From contig NZ_CP119758.1 in the NCBI RefSeq assembly GCF_029323795.1, positions 2,294,001-2,358,000 on the forward strand: a stretch of 64,000 nucleotides of DNA, given 5' to 3'. How positions within the stretch are numbered: the first letter of the stretch is position 1; every line of letters begins with the position of its first letter. The notes under the pieces were generated by a model. It searched no databases, was not told the DNA's origin, and was given only the letters and a program-made list of their open reading frames with translations. Made by a program: the position numbers and the translations under genes. The DNA comes from Zobellia alginiliquefaciens (GTDB lineage: Bacteria > Bacteroidota > Bacteroidia > Flavobacteriales > Flavobacteriaceae). Of the stretch, positions 1 to 7,570 are shown piece after piece.

Positions 1-114
1 AATATGGCAGGAATGCAATTGCCCGAATATTTAAAAGGAAAAGATATTCCTGATGGTGAAGTTCCCGGGGATGGAAAGACCGTTGATTCTGAAAAGAAAA
101 ACGATTCGGAATAA
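1..114 (+). CDS. 3' end of an unidentified gene (partial)
   Basis: An open frame runs from the window edge to a TAA at 112-114 and gives 37 C-terminal residues. The visible part starts NMAGMQLPEYLKGKD and ends in an acidic, lysine-rich tail. It reads like the hydrophilic C-terminus of a longer protein. I do not recognise the family and assign no function. A stem-loop with a T-run follows at 139-170, which supports this being a real gene end. Confidence 0.6.
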   Translation, partial: NMAGMQLPEYLKGKDIPDGEVPGDGKTVDSEKKNDSE

Positions 115-138
115 ATCTTCTTTGTAATAATAAATTAA

Positions 139-170
139 AGGCCTGTCAAGATATTTTGATAGGCTTTTTT
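139..170 (+). terminator. Intrinsic terminator after the partial gene
   Basis: The arms GCCTGTCA and TGATAGGC (one G-T pair) flank a short A/T loop and run into six T residues. The hairpin lies 25 bases after the stop codon of the upstream gene and before the bioB promoter. Confidence 0.7.
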
Positions 171-200
171 AGTTTCCTGAAGCATGATTATTTGGCCTAA

Positions 201-233
201 TTTGGAATATCAATTTTAGAAAGGTTATTTTTG
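201..233 (+). promoter_or_regulatory. Bacteroidetes-type promoter of bioB
   Basis: TTTG at 201-204, a 21-base spacer, and TATTTTTG at 226-233 match the Bacteroidetes -33/-7 pattern (TTTG, about 19-21 bases, TAnnTTTG). The bioB ATG follows at 254, so the leader would be very short. Confidence 0.6.
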
Positions 234-253
234 ACCCGAGATTTCAAAAGACT

Positions 254-1348
254 ATGAGCGAAACAAGACATAACTGGACGAAAGAAGAGATTCTTGATAT
301 TTACAATAAACCATTAATGGAGTTGCTTTATGATGCGGCTACTATCCATAGAAAACATCATGATCCAAATACGGTTCAGGTTTCTACATTACTTTCTATA
401 AAAACAGGGGGGTGCCCAGAAGACTGTGGGTATTGTCCACAAGCGGCAAGATATCACACGGATATTGAAGGGAACGACCTTATGAAAGTTTCGCACGTAA
501 AAGCGCAGGCTTTAAGGGCAAAAGCTTCCGGTAGCTCGCGAGTTTGTATGGGTGCAGCATGGCGAAATGTAAAGGATGGTCCTGAGTTTGATCAGGTGTT
601 GGAAATGGTGCGTACCATTAACAAGCTAGATATGGAGGTTTGTTGTACGTTGGGTATGTTAACCGAAAATCAAGCACACCGTTTAGCTGAAGCCGGTCTT
701 TATGCTTATAACCACAATTTAGATACATCAGAAGATTATTATAAAGATGTTATTTCTACACGTGCTTTTGAGGATCGACTAGAAACAATAGATAATGTTC
801 GTAAGAGTAACGTAACAGTTTGTAGCGGTGGAATCATCGGTATGGGTGAGGCCATTGAAGATCGAGCTGGAATGTTGGTCGCTTTGGCAAGTTTAAATCC
901 TCAGCCGGAATCTGTTCCAATTAATTCCCTGGTGGCCGTAGAAGGTACGCCAATGGAAGATATGGAGCCTGTTTCCATTTGGGATATGATTCGTATGGTA
1001 GCCACCACGCGTATCGTTATGCCGGAAACACAGGTGCGTTTATCTGCTGGCCGTACGGAAATGAGTAGAGAAGGACAGGCCATGTGCTTCTTTGCAGGTG
1101 CTAATTCCATTTTTGCAGGAGACAAGTTATTGACTACTCCAAATCCCGATGTAAACGAGGATATGGAAATGTTTAAAATGTTGGGTCTAAATCCTCAAAA
1201 ACCATTTACTAAGGTATCTCAACCAAAAACAGTAGAAGCGGCAGAATCTAAACTGCAGCCTTTGGGTGAAAAGCCAAAATGGACTAGACCGGGACATACA
1301 ATTGAACGTAACGAAGAAGCAAAGGCAAAGAGTAAAGTGGTAGATTAG
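254..1348 (+). CDS. bioB: Biotin synthase
   Basis: Radical SAM enzyme that inserts sulfur into dethiobiotin, the last step of biotin synthesis, in the cytoplasm. The 364-residue protein has the [4Fe-4S]/SAM motif CPEDCGYC, with cysteines 54, 58 and 61, and the downstream family blocks CMGAAWR, YNHNLDTS and CSGGIIGMGE. The last part, from about residue 315, is a low-conservation charged tail typical of Bacteroidetes BioB. The ATG lies just after a well-formed promoter. No other biotin gene is adjacent; the next gene on the same strand is an unrelated cupin with its own possible promoter element. Confidence 0.97.
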   Translation: MSETRHNWTKEEILDIYNKPLMELLYDAATIHRKHHDPNTVQVSTLLSIKTGGCPEDCGYCPQAARYHTDIEGNDLMKVSHVKAQALRAKASGSSRVCMGAAWRNVKDGPEFDQVLEMVRTINKLDMEVCCTLGMLTENQAHRLAEAGLYAYNHNLDTSEDYYKDVISTRAFEDRLETIDNVRKSNVTVCSGGIIGMGEAIEDRAGMLVALASLNPQPESVPINSLVAVEGTPMEDMEPVSIWDMIRMVATTRIVMPETQVRLSAGRTEMSREGQAMCFFAGANSIFAGDKLLTTPNPDVNEDMEMFKMLGLNPQKPFTKVSQPKTVEAAESKLQPLGEKPKWTRPGHTIERNEEAKAKSKVVD

Positions 1349-1382
1349 TTTAATTTTAAGAAAATATTTCCATAAGGTTAAT

Positions 1383-1390
1383 TAAATTTG
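1383..1390 (+). promoter_or_regulatory. Possible -7 element of the cupin gene
   Basis: TAAATTTG fits the TAnnTTTG consensus and lies 26 bases before the TTG start at 1417. No clear TTTG is seen at the -33 position, so this is tentative. Confidence 0.35.
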
Positions 1391-1416
1391 CCAACTTATA
1401 AATAACCTTAGTTCCA

Positions 1417-2277
1417 TTGAAGTTAGCAGCCATTCCAAGGGTATCTACAATCTCCAAGGAAGATTTTTTAGAACACTATTTTAAACCACAGAAACCTGTG
1501 GTGATAGAGTGTGCTATAGAAAATTGGCCTGCATTTGAAAAATGGAGCCTTGACTATATCCGTGAGGTTGCCGGAGATAAAGTTGTGCCGTTGTATGATG
1601 ATAGGCCTGTGAACCATGAAGATGGTTTTAATGAGCCGCATGCAAAAATGAAGATGTCCGAGTATATTGATTTGCTAAAGGCCAAACCTACCAAATACCG
1701 GATTTTTCTTTGGAATGTTTTAAAGGAAGTGCCTCAGCTTCAAAAGGATTATGAGTTTCCAGATTTTGGGCTCACTTTAAAAAAGAAGCTGCCCATGCTC
1801 TTTTTTGGGGGTAGGGATTCGTTTACTTTTATGCACTATGATATTGACATGTCCAATATTTTCCATTTTCATTTTGAAGGGAAAAAAGAGTGTATTCTGT
1901 TTGCCCCATCTGAAACTAAATACTTGTATAAAGTCCCCAATTCGCTTATTACGCATGAAAGTATAGATTTTGATAACCCGGATTTTGAAAAATGGCCAGT
2001 GCTAAAGCAGGCCAATGGTTATAAAACGGAATTGAATCATGGAGAAGTACTGTTTATGCCCGAAGGTTATTGGCATTACATGAAGTATAAAACGCCAGGA
2101 TTTTCTATGAGCCTTAGGTCTTGGCCAAAGAACCCGATAAATTTTGCAGAGGGGCTTTATAATGTTTTCATAATGCGTAATTTTGATATTTTAATGAGAA
2201 AAATTCGAGGTCAGAAATGGATAGACCAAAAAAATAAAAAGGCAATAGAGCGAACCTCTAAGAGGGCTTCTAGATAA
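1417..2277 (+). CDS. Cupin-like / JmjC-type Fe(II), 2-oxoglutarate oxygenase
   Basis: The protein is a 286-residue cupin_8/JmjC-like one. The metal triad is visible as H140-Y-D142 (MHYDIDMSN) and distal H220 (PEGYWHYMKY), and the family-typical N-terminal block PVVIECAIENWPAF is at residues 27-40. Proteins of this fold hydroxylate proteins or other substrates; the substrate cannot be read from sequence. The start is TTG at 1417: an in-frame TAA at 1399-1401 closes the frame upstream and no ATG lies between, and the resulting N-terminus (MKLAAIPRV...ISKEDF) matches the way this family usually begins. The C-terminal 30 residues are strongly basic. Confidence 0.8.
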   Translation: MKLAAIPRVSTISKEDFLEHYFKPQKPVVIECAIENWPAFEKWSLDYIREVAGDKVVPLYDDRPVNHEDGFNEPHAKMKMSEYIDLLKAKPTKYRIFLWNVLKEVPQLQKDYEFPDFGLTLKKKLPMLFFGGRDSFTFMHYDIDMSNIFHFHFEGKKECILFAPSETKYLYKVPNSLITHESIDFDNPDFEKWPVLKQANGYKTELNHGEVLFMPEGYWHYMKYKTPGFSMSLRSWPKNPINFAEGLYNVFIMRNFDILMRKIRGQKWIDQKNKKAIERTSKRASR

Positions 2278-2314
2278 TTTTTTGTATATCCGTTTCCATA
2301 AAAAAACACTATAA

Positions 2315-2812
2315 ATGAAATTTTACGTTTTATCCATTTGCTTACTTCTTACCACTACCTTTTTATCTGCACAGGCCTATGAGGGCAGAGATGACCAAAA
2401 GTTTCAAGTAGGTGCCAATTTACAAAACCACGGTACGGGAATTATGGCTTCATATGACTTTGGTTTGGGTGAAAATATATCTATTGGAGCTACGGCAACG
2501 TATCTTTTAGGTATTGATGAAGGTATATCGGCTAGTACTTGGGAACGTTTTGATACAAAGGCACGCTTTAGTGCTCATTTAGGGAATATTATAGGTCTTA
2601 GTGATGAGGTTGATATTTACCCTGGATTGGATTTAGGTTTGAAAAACTTTGGTTTCCATATGGGAGCGCGTTATTTCTTTTCTGATGGGTTGGGTATTTA
2701 CACCGAACTTGGTTTTCCCATTGCCAAATACAAAATTGAAGACTTAGAACCGGCCGAAAAACTGCACAACCAGTTCATGGTTAATATTGGTGCGGTTTTT
2801 AATTTTTTATAG
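2315..2812 (+). CDS. Small exported outer-membrane protein, DUF6646-like
   Basis: The 165-residue protein has a clear signal peptide (MKFYVLSICLLLTTTFLSAQA, cleavage near residue 20). The mature part alternates glycine/aromatic and polar residues as expected for a small eight-stranded outer-membrane barrel (FQVGANLQ, IMASYDFGLGE, FHMGARYFF) and ends in ...GAVFNFL with a terminal hydrophobic residue. It resembles the Bacteroidetes DUF6646 family from memory; its function is unknown. It lies 37 bases after the cupin gene, so the two may be co-transcribed, and converges with recX. Confidence 0.65.
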   Translation: MKFYVLSICLLLTTTFLSAQAYEGRDDQKFQVGANLQNHGTGIMASYDFGLGENISIGATATYLLGIDEGISASTWERFDTKARFSAHLGNIIGLSDEVDIYPGLDLGLKNFGFHMGARYFFSDGLGIYTELGFPIAKYKIEDLEPAEKLHNQFMVNIGAVFNFL

Positions 2813-2838
2813 GTCTGATTTTTCTTTTTCTAAGTGGC

Positions 2839-3312
2839 TTACGGCACAAGTTCTTTGAGTTTTTCATAGACCAAATGGCTCTCCCATCCTCTGTATAAAA
2901 GGTAATCCGCTAACTTTTTCTTTCGCCTTAAAGGGTTTTGGTCCGTAATTTGAGAAAGTCTTTTCTCTGCCAGGGCGTCTAATGTCTTTAGATAGTCTTC
3001 TGAGTCTATCTCTTTAAGAGCTGTGGTGATATTGTATTTTGATATATTACGTTGTTTAAGTTCGCTTACAATACGTTTTTTGCCCCATTTCTTTATTGCG
3101 AATTTACCTCTTGCAAAACTTTGGGCAAAGCGTTCTTCGTTTAGGAAGTTCTCATTGATCAGGTGAACTACGATTTGATCTATGGCTTCGGGAATCATTC
3201 GCATTTCTCTAAGCTTTGCAACTACCTCCTTATGACAGCGGTCCTGATAGGCGCAATAGCCTTCTAGTTTTCTTTTGGCTTCTTCAATGGAATAAGCGCG
3301 TTGTTCGTGCAT
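2839..3312 (-). CDS. recX: Regulatory protein RecX
   Basis: RecX binds RecA and limits RecA filament growth during recombination and repair. The 157-residue protein has the family's three-helix repeats, with the signature blocks AYSIEEAKRKLEGYCAYQDRC near the start, LINENFLNEERFAQSFARGK in the middle and KKKLADYLLYRGWE near the end. The frame extends upstream to 3357, but the extra 15 residues look like leader sequence, and the ATG at 3312 gives the usual RecX start. No recA is in the window. The gene lies downstream of the RNase E/G gene, with a terminator between them. Confidence 0.9.
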   Translation of the reverse strand: MHEQRAYSIEEAKRKLEGYCAYQDRCHKEVVAKLREMRMIPEAIDQIVVHLINENFLNEERFAQSFARGKFAIKKWGKKRIVSELKQRNISKYNITTALKEIDSEDYLKTLDALAEKRLSQITDQNPLRRKKKLADYLLYRGWESHLVYEKLKELVP

Positions 3313-3401
3313 AAATAAATTCTGGTTTTGCCAATGGCTCGTGAAGCAAAAATACAATTTGAAGTGGTAAGGATACGAACTTAAAATTTAAATATAAGGC
3401 A

Positions 3402-3437
3402 TAAAAAAAGCGACCATCGTTGCTGAAGGTCGCTTTA
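3402..3437 (-). terminator. Intrinsic terminator of the RNase E/G gene
   Basis: On the minus strand AAAGCGACC pairs with GGTCGCTTT around a 12-base loop and is followed by T residues. It starts a few bases after the stop codon of the RNase gene at 3444 and separates it from recX. Confidence 0.85.
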
Positions 3438-3443
3438 AAACTT

Positions 3444-4991
3444 TTAATATATGGTTTTACCGTCTTTATCTTTAAAACGGTATTCAAGATACGTATACGC
3501 ATCTCTAGGTTGTATTTTAATCCATTTTTTGTGTTCTAAGAACCACTTAGAACGCATGGAAGGAAAGCCTTTAGTAATATAGGCCGCGATAAACGGATGA
3601 ATATTAAGTGTAATTCCGTTATCTTTTTTAGGGCCTTTCAACAACTTTTCAAGGTCGGCGTTAATTTTGTCTATCAAAACAATTGGGGCTTCAATTTCTT
3701 TCCCGTTACCATTCGGATTTTCCTCGGTAGTCTTGATGTTCATTTCGGGCCGTACCCGTTGCCTTGTAATCTGTATAAGTCCAAATTTACTTGGAGGTAA
3801 TATTTTGTGCTTTGCACGATCATCTTTCATCTCATCCCTAAGATGGTCAAAAAGCTTTTTACGGTGCGGCGCTTTTACCATGTCAATGAAATCAACAACG
3901 ATAATACCGCCCATATCACGCAAACGCAATTGTCTGGCTATTTCTGAAGCTGCCAGTAAATTTACCTCTAAAGCGGTGTCTTCTTGATTTTTGGCCTTGT
4001 TAGAACGGTTACCACTGTTTACATCTACAACGTGTAGTGCTTCGGTATGTTCTATAATAAGATAAGCGCCTTTACTCATACTGGCGGTGCGGCCAAAAGA
4101 AGTTTTTATTTGTCGCTCAATTCCAAATTTTTCAAAAATAGGAACAGAAGAATTATACAGTTTAACTATGGATTCCTTTCCAGGTGCAATTTCTAGCAAG
4201 TAATCTTTGATTTGCTCATAAAGGGTTTCATCATCAACATTGATTCCTGTAAAAGAATCATTGAAAATATCCCTAAGGATGGAAGATGCCCTGTTGAGTT
4301 CAACCAACACTTTTGAAGGCGTGTGAGCCTTGTACAATTTTTTACACATTGTTGACCATTTAGCCAACAAATTTTCTAGGTCTTTGTCTAGTTCCGCTAC
4401 TTTTTTGCCTTCGGCCACTGTTCTTATAATGACGCCGAATCCTTTAGGTTTTATACTTCTTACCAGTATTTTTAACCTTTCTTTTTCTTCGCTACTTCCT
4501 ATTTTTTGAGATACGGAAACACGATCGGAAAAAGGTACCATTACCAAATAACGCCCCGCTATAGAAAGTTCGGAGCTAATTCTTGGTCCTTTGGTTGAAA
4601 TAGGTTCTTTAACGATTTGAACCAATAACGACTGATTTGCCTTGATGACGTCTGTAATAACGCCATTCTTATCAATGTCTTTTTCGAATGGAAAGTTGGC
4701 TAGCGAGTAATCCGTAATTTTATTGGTACTCACGCCCTTTATGAATTTTAGCATAGTGGCCAATTGTGGGCCAAGGTCATGATAATGCAGAAAAGCATCT
4801 TTCTCATAACCAACATTAACAAAGGCAGCGTTTAGACCTGTTACGGGCTTACGAACCTTTGCCAAGAAAATATCACCAACGGAAAAATCGTTGTTGTCTT
4901 CTTCTTTATGCAATTCAGTGAGCTTTCCATCTTTTAAGAGGGCAAAATCGACGGCATCAGAACTAGATCTTACGATTAATTCTCTATTCAC
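3444..4991 (-). CDS. rng: Rne/Rng family ribonuclease (RNase G-like)
   Basis: Endoribonuclease of the RNase E/G family for rRNA processing and mRNA decay in the cytoplasm. The 515-residue protein has an N-terminal S1-type RNA-binding part (FSVGDIFLAKVRKPVTGLNAAFVNVGYEKDAFLHYHDL), then the catalytic domain with VDVNSGN and IIVVDFIDM, which carry the conserved catalytic aspartates. It lacks the long C-terminal scaffold of E. coli RNase E, so it is closer to RNase G. I chose GTG at 4991 (product begins MNRELIVRSSSDAVDFALLKDG), where Bacteroidetes homologues begin; the frame continues to a TTG at 5054, but that adds an unrelated hydrophobic stretch. Confidence 0.92.
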   Translation of the reverse strand: MNRELIVRSSSDAVDFALLKDGKLTELHKEEDNNDFSVGDIFLAKVRKPVTGLNAAFVNVGYEKDAFLHYHDLGPQLATMLKFIKGVSTNKITDYSLANFPFEKDIDKNGVITDVIKANQSLLVQIVKEPISTKGPRISSELSIAGRYLVMVPFSDRVSVSQKIGSSEEKERLKILVRSIKPKGFGVIIRTVAEGKKVAELDKDLENLLAKWSTMCKKLYKAHTPSKVLVELNRASSILRDIFNDSFTGINVDDETLYEQIKDYLLEIAPGKESIVKLYNSSVPIFEKFGIERQIKTSFGRTASMSKGAYLIIEHTEALHVVDVNSGNRSNKAKNQEDTALEVNLLAASEIARQLRLRDMGGIIVVDFIDMVKAPHRKKLFDHLRDEMKDDRAKHKILPPSKFGLIQITRQRVRPEMNIKTTEENPNGNGKEIEAPIVLIDKINADLEKLLKGPKKDNGITLNIHPFIAAYITKGFPSMRSKWFLEHKKWIKIQPRDAYTYLEYRFKDKDGKTIY

Positions 4992-5136
4992 CTGAATGTA
5001 TTTGTATTTGTCAATACTTATTGAATGAAATAAGTAGACAAATAGATTAAACAATAATTGAAACGAATCATAATGACTCGCCGAGATTTTCTGTAATCTC
5101 TATGTCAATGAACGTATGGGGTGAAAAAACAAGCAA

Positions 5137-5160
5137 AGGGGTTGAAAATTTTCAACCCCT
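5137..5160 (-). terminator. Perfect palindrome after the 29-codon gene
   Basis: This is a 24-base perfect inverted repeat with AGGGGTTGAA and TTCAACCCCT arms. On the minus strand it lies directly after the stop codon of the small basic protein gene and is followed a few bases later by a run of six T. It probably terminates that transcript. Confidence 0.6.
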
Positions 5161-5165
5161 AGCAA

Positions 5166-5255
5166 CTATTTTTTCTTGTGTCGGTTAGCTCTCCTGCGCT
5201 TCTTGCGCTTGTGGGTAGCTACCTTATGTCTTTTTCTTTTCTTACCACTCGGCAT
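5166..5255 (-). CDS. 29-residue highly basic protein, candidate small ribosomal protein (bL38-like)
   Basis: An ATG at 5255 opens 29 codons and a TAG, giving MPSGKKRKRHKVATHKRKK followed by RRRANRHKKK. About two thirds of residues are Lys, Arg or His, as in the smallest ribosomal proteins. I recall this tiny frame as conserved in Flavobacteriia next to the RNase E/G and HU genes, and the Flavobacterium johnsoniae ribosome structure revealed a new small protein named bL38. Whether this is that protein I cannot confirm. The frame is preceded by HU on the same strand and closed by a palindromic terminator, so it looks like a genuine gene. Confidence 0.75.
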   Translation of the reverse strand: MPSGKKRKRHKVATHKRKKRRRANRHKKK

Positions 5256-5280
5256 AAAATTCTACTTTAAGTTAGTATAT

Positions 5281-5571
5281 TTATTTTACTTGTACGTTGC
5301 TTTTGACACCTTCTACAAAAACCTTGGCAGGCTTAAATGCAGGAATATTGTGTGCCGGTATTTTAATTGTAGTGTTCTTGCTAATGTTTCTTCCGGTTTT
5401 TTCGGCTCTTGTTTTAATGATAAAACTACCAAAACCGCGAAGATAAACATTGTCACCACTTTCCAAAGAAGATTTCACCTCTTCCATAAAACTTTCAACT
5501 GTGGCCTGTACATCACCTTTTTCAATTCCCAGCTTGTCTGAGATCTTCGATACAATTTCTGCTTTCGTCAT
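5281..5571 (-). CDS. HU family DNA-binding protein
   Basis: The 96-residue histone-like protein bends and compacts DNA as a dimer. It begins MTKAEIVSKISDKLGIEKGDV and carries the beta-arm signature LRGFGSFIIKTRAEKTGRN near residues 44-62 and the C-terminal block IPAFKPAKVFVEGV. The length is normal for HU/IHF. A TATATTTG element lies 38 bases upstream on the minus strand. The small basic protein gene follows 25 bases downstream and may share the transcript. Confidence 0.95.
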   Translation of the reverse strand: MTKAEIVSKISDKLGIEKGDVQATVESFMEEVKSSLESGDNVYLRGFGSFIIKTRAEKTGRNISKNTTIKIPAHNIPAFKPAKVFVEGVKSNVQVK

Positions 5572-5609
5572 CTTTCGTGTTAAATTTTCAGTATAATTTT
5601 TTTGGGATG

Positions 5610-5617
5610 CAAATATA
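5610..5617 (-). promoter_or_regulatory. -7 promoter element of the HU gene
   Basis: TATATTTG read on the minus strand fits TAnnTTTG and lies 38 bases upstream of the HU start. The -33 region has only a weak TTTA match. Confidence 0.5.
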
Positions 5618-5749
5618 TAAATTAAAATTAATCTTTCGTGCTAAAGGGTTAATTTTAAGTCGTTCACCTTCACTTTTCAATTTATGCCCATTCTTGGGTA
5701 TGCATATCATTTAATAAACAATTAATTTCGTGCCATAGCAGTTACAAAA

Positions 5750-6790
5750 ATGACATTTTCAGAGCGAATTCTTGTTTGGTATAAAGTAAATAAAAGAACC
5801 TTGCCGTGGAGGAGCACAAGGGACCCATATAAGATATGGCTTTCTGAGATTATGTTGCAGCAAACACGGGTGGTTCAAGGTACTCCGTACTACTTAAAGT
5901 TCATTCATAATTACCCTAAAGTACATGATCTTGCAAACGCTTCCGAGGAGGAAGTTTTAAAGCTTTGGCAGGGTTTGGGCTATTATTCAAGAGCACGAAA
6001 CTTACATGCTACGGCTAAGATGGTAGTTGGTGAATATGGGGGTAAATTTCCTGATACCTATAAAGAATTACTGTTGCTCAAAGGAGTGGGGGACTATACG
6101 GCAAGTGCAATTTCATCTATTTGTTTTGATCGGTCCGAACCAGTCGTTGATGGTAATGTTTATAGGGTGTTGTCCCGTTATTTTGGAATAGATTTACCCA
6201 TTAATAGTACCGAGGGTGTTAAATATTTCAAAAAGTTAGCCAGGGAGGTCATGAATGTGCAGAACATTCGTGATTATAACCAAGGAATCATGGAATTTGG
6301 AGCTATTCAATGTTCTCCCAAAAGTCCGGATTGTAATTCTTGTCCTTTGAATGAAAGTTGTGTAGCGCTACAAACTAATAAGGTGGCAATACTCCCGGTA
6401 AAGTTGAAAAAGACTAAAGTTCGCAATAGATATTTCAATTATGTGGTTTTTATATCGGAACGAGGGGAAACAGTACTCGAACAGCGAAAAGGTAAAGGAA
6501 TATGGCAAAATCTTTGGCAATTTCCACTTGTGGAGTCAGATAGTGAACTTTCAAAACCTGCTTTGGAGGAGGAGTTAAGTACTTTATATTGTAGTACGGA
6601 AGTGGTTTCTGTGGATAAGTTTAATACAGATGCTATTGTTCATAAGCTATCGCACCAACATTTATATACTACATTTTGGATTGTACATACAAAAAGTGAG
6701 GTCAAGGACAGCGTCTCATTTGAAGACGTTGAGAACTATCCTGTACCCGTTCTTATTGCTGAGTTTTTAGCTCGGTTTGGAAAGAAGTAG
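5750..6790 (+). CDS. mutY: A/G-specific adenine glycosylase MutY
   Basis: Removes adenine mispaired with 8-oxoguanine. The 346-residue protein has the family start RTLPWR (residues 16-21), the catalytic glutamate E33 in SEIMLQQTRV, the helix-hairpin-helix LLKGVGDYTAS (about 107-117), the catalytic aspartate D133 in VVDGNVYRVL, and the iron-sulfur cysteines C187, C194, C197 and C203 (C-x6-C-x2-C-x5-C). The C-terminal third is the NUDIX-like domain that recognises 8-oxoG. It sits upstream of ssb, gldE and gldD, an order common in Flavobacteria. Confidence 0.96.
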   Translation: MTFSERILVWYKVNKRTLPWRSTRDPYKIWLSEIMLQQTRVVQGTPYYLKFIHNYPKVHDLANASEEEVLKLWQGLGYYSRARNLHATAKMVVGEYGGKFPDTYKELLLLKGVGDYTASAISSICFDRSEPVVDGNVYRVLSRYFGIDLPINSTEGVKYFKKLAREVMNVQNIRDYNQGIMEFGAIQCSPKSPDCNSCPLNESCVALQTNKVAILPVKLKKTKVRNRYFNYVVFISERGETVLEQRKGKGIWQNLWQFPLVESDSELSKPALEEELSTLYCSTEVVSVDKFNTDAIVHKLSHQHLYTTFWIVHTKSEVKDSVSFEDVENYPVPVLIAEFLARFGKK

Positions 6791-6890
6791 CTTTTGGTAG
6801 CATGCCTAACCTTTTCCATTTTCTGTTGACCTTTGCATAAATTATAAAAATCGTAACAGAATCACTTGGTACTGAAGGCTAAAAAACAAG

Positions 6891-6898
6891 TATATTTG
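6891..6898 (+). promoter_or_regulatory. -7 promoter element of ssb
   Basis: TATATTTG matches TAnnTTTG and lies 29 bases before the ssb ATG. A TTGG at 6866-6869 is a possible -33 partner with slightly long spacing. Confidence 0.5.
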
Positions 6899-6927
6899 TA
6901 GATTCAAATTGCAAAAAAAAGGAGACT

Positions 6928-7392
6928 ATGAGTGGTACATTGAATAAAGTAATGTTAATTGGCCATTTAGGTGATGAGGTGAAGATGCATTATTTTGAAG
7001 GCGGAGGATGTATTGGGCGTTTTCCTATAGCTACAAATGAAACCTATACCAACAAGCAAACCGGGGAACGCGTTACAAATACGGATTGGCATAATATTGT
7101 AGTACGAAATAAGGCTGCTGAAATATGTGAAAAGTATTTAAGTAAAGGTGATAAAGTTTATGTTGAGGGCCGTTTGAAAAATCGCCAATGGCAGGGTGAG
7201 GACGGTAATACACGTTACAGTACGGAAATACACGTTCAAGACTTTACATTTCTTACTACAAAGAAAGAAAGTATGTCAAATCAGCAATCTGGTGGGCAAC
7301 AACCACAACAAAATGCCGTTACAAATACAAGTAACAGCGTACAATCTACTCCGTTATCCAACTCTGAGCAGGAAGATGACCTTCCGTTCTAA
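6928..7392 (+). CDS. ssb: Single-stranded DNA-binding protein
   Basis: The 154-residue protein has an OB-fold in the first 110 residues (LNKVMLIGHLGDEVKMHYFEGG, WHNIVVRNKAAEICEKYLSKGDKVYVEGRL), a glutamine/asparagine/serine-rich linker, and the acidic tail EDDLPF that docks repair and replication partners. It coats single-stranded DNA during replication and repair. It follows mutY with its own promoter element. Confidence 0.97.
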   Translation: MSGTLNKVMLIGHLGDEVKMHYFEGGGCIGRFPIATNETYTNKQTGERVTNTDWHNIVVRNKAAEICEKYLSKGDKVYVEGRLKNRQWQGEDGNTRYSTEIHVQDFTFLTTKKESMSNQQSGGQQPQQNAVTNTSNSVQSTPLSNSEQEDDLPF

Positions 7393-7570
7393 GAAAAAAA
7401 TACGTATTTTTAGTATCCCCGCTAGAAATACAATTAAATGCTATGAAGCAAGTATATTCAGACAATTGTAGTTTTATAGAATCTTTGGACTCTACCAATT
7501 TATGTAATGGGCAGAAGTTCAGGTTTACGTTGCATTCACAAACCACTGTTTATTCCTAAATTTTTGGCCG

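Noticed and set aside
3667-3987. A 106-codon plus-strand frame inside the RNase E/G gene
   Set aside because: Shadow of the conserved minus-strand gene, rich in serine and isoleucine as typical for antisense frames.
4751-4765. A TAGCATAG sequence within the RNase E/G coding region
   Set aside because: It is a single match without a second repeat 10 bases away or a TAnnTTTG in register; a chance hit.
5176-5541. A 121-codon plus-strand frame opposite the HU and 29-codon genes
   Set aside because: It is antisense to HU, which has clear family motifs, and its product is low-complexity aromatic sequence.
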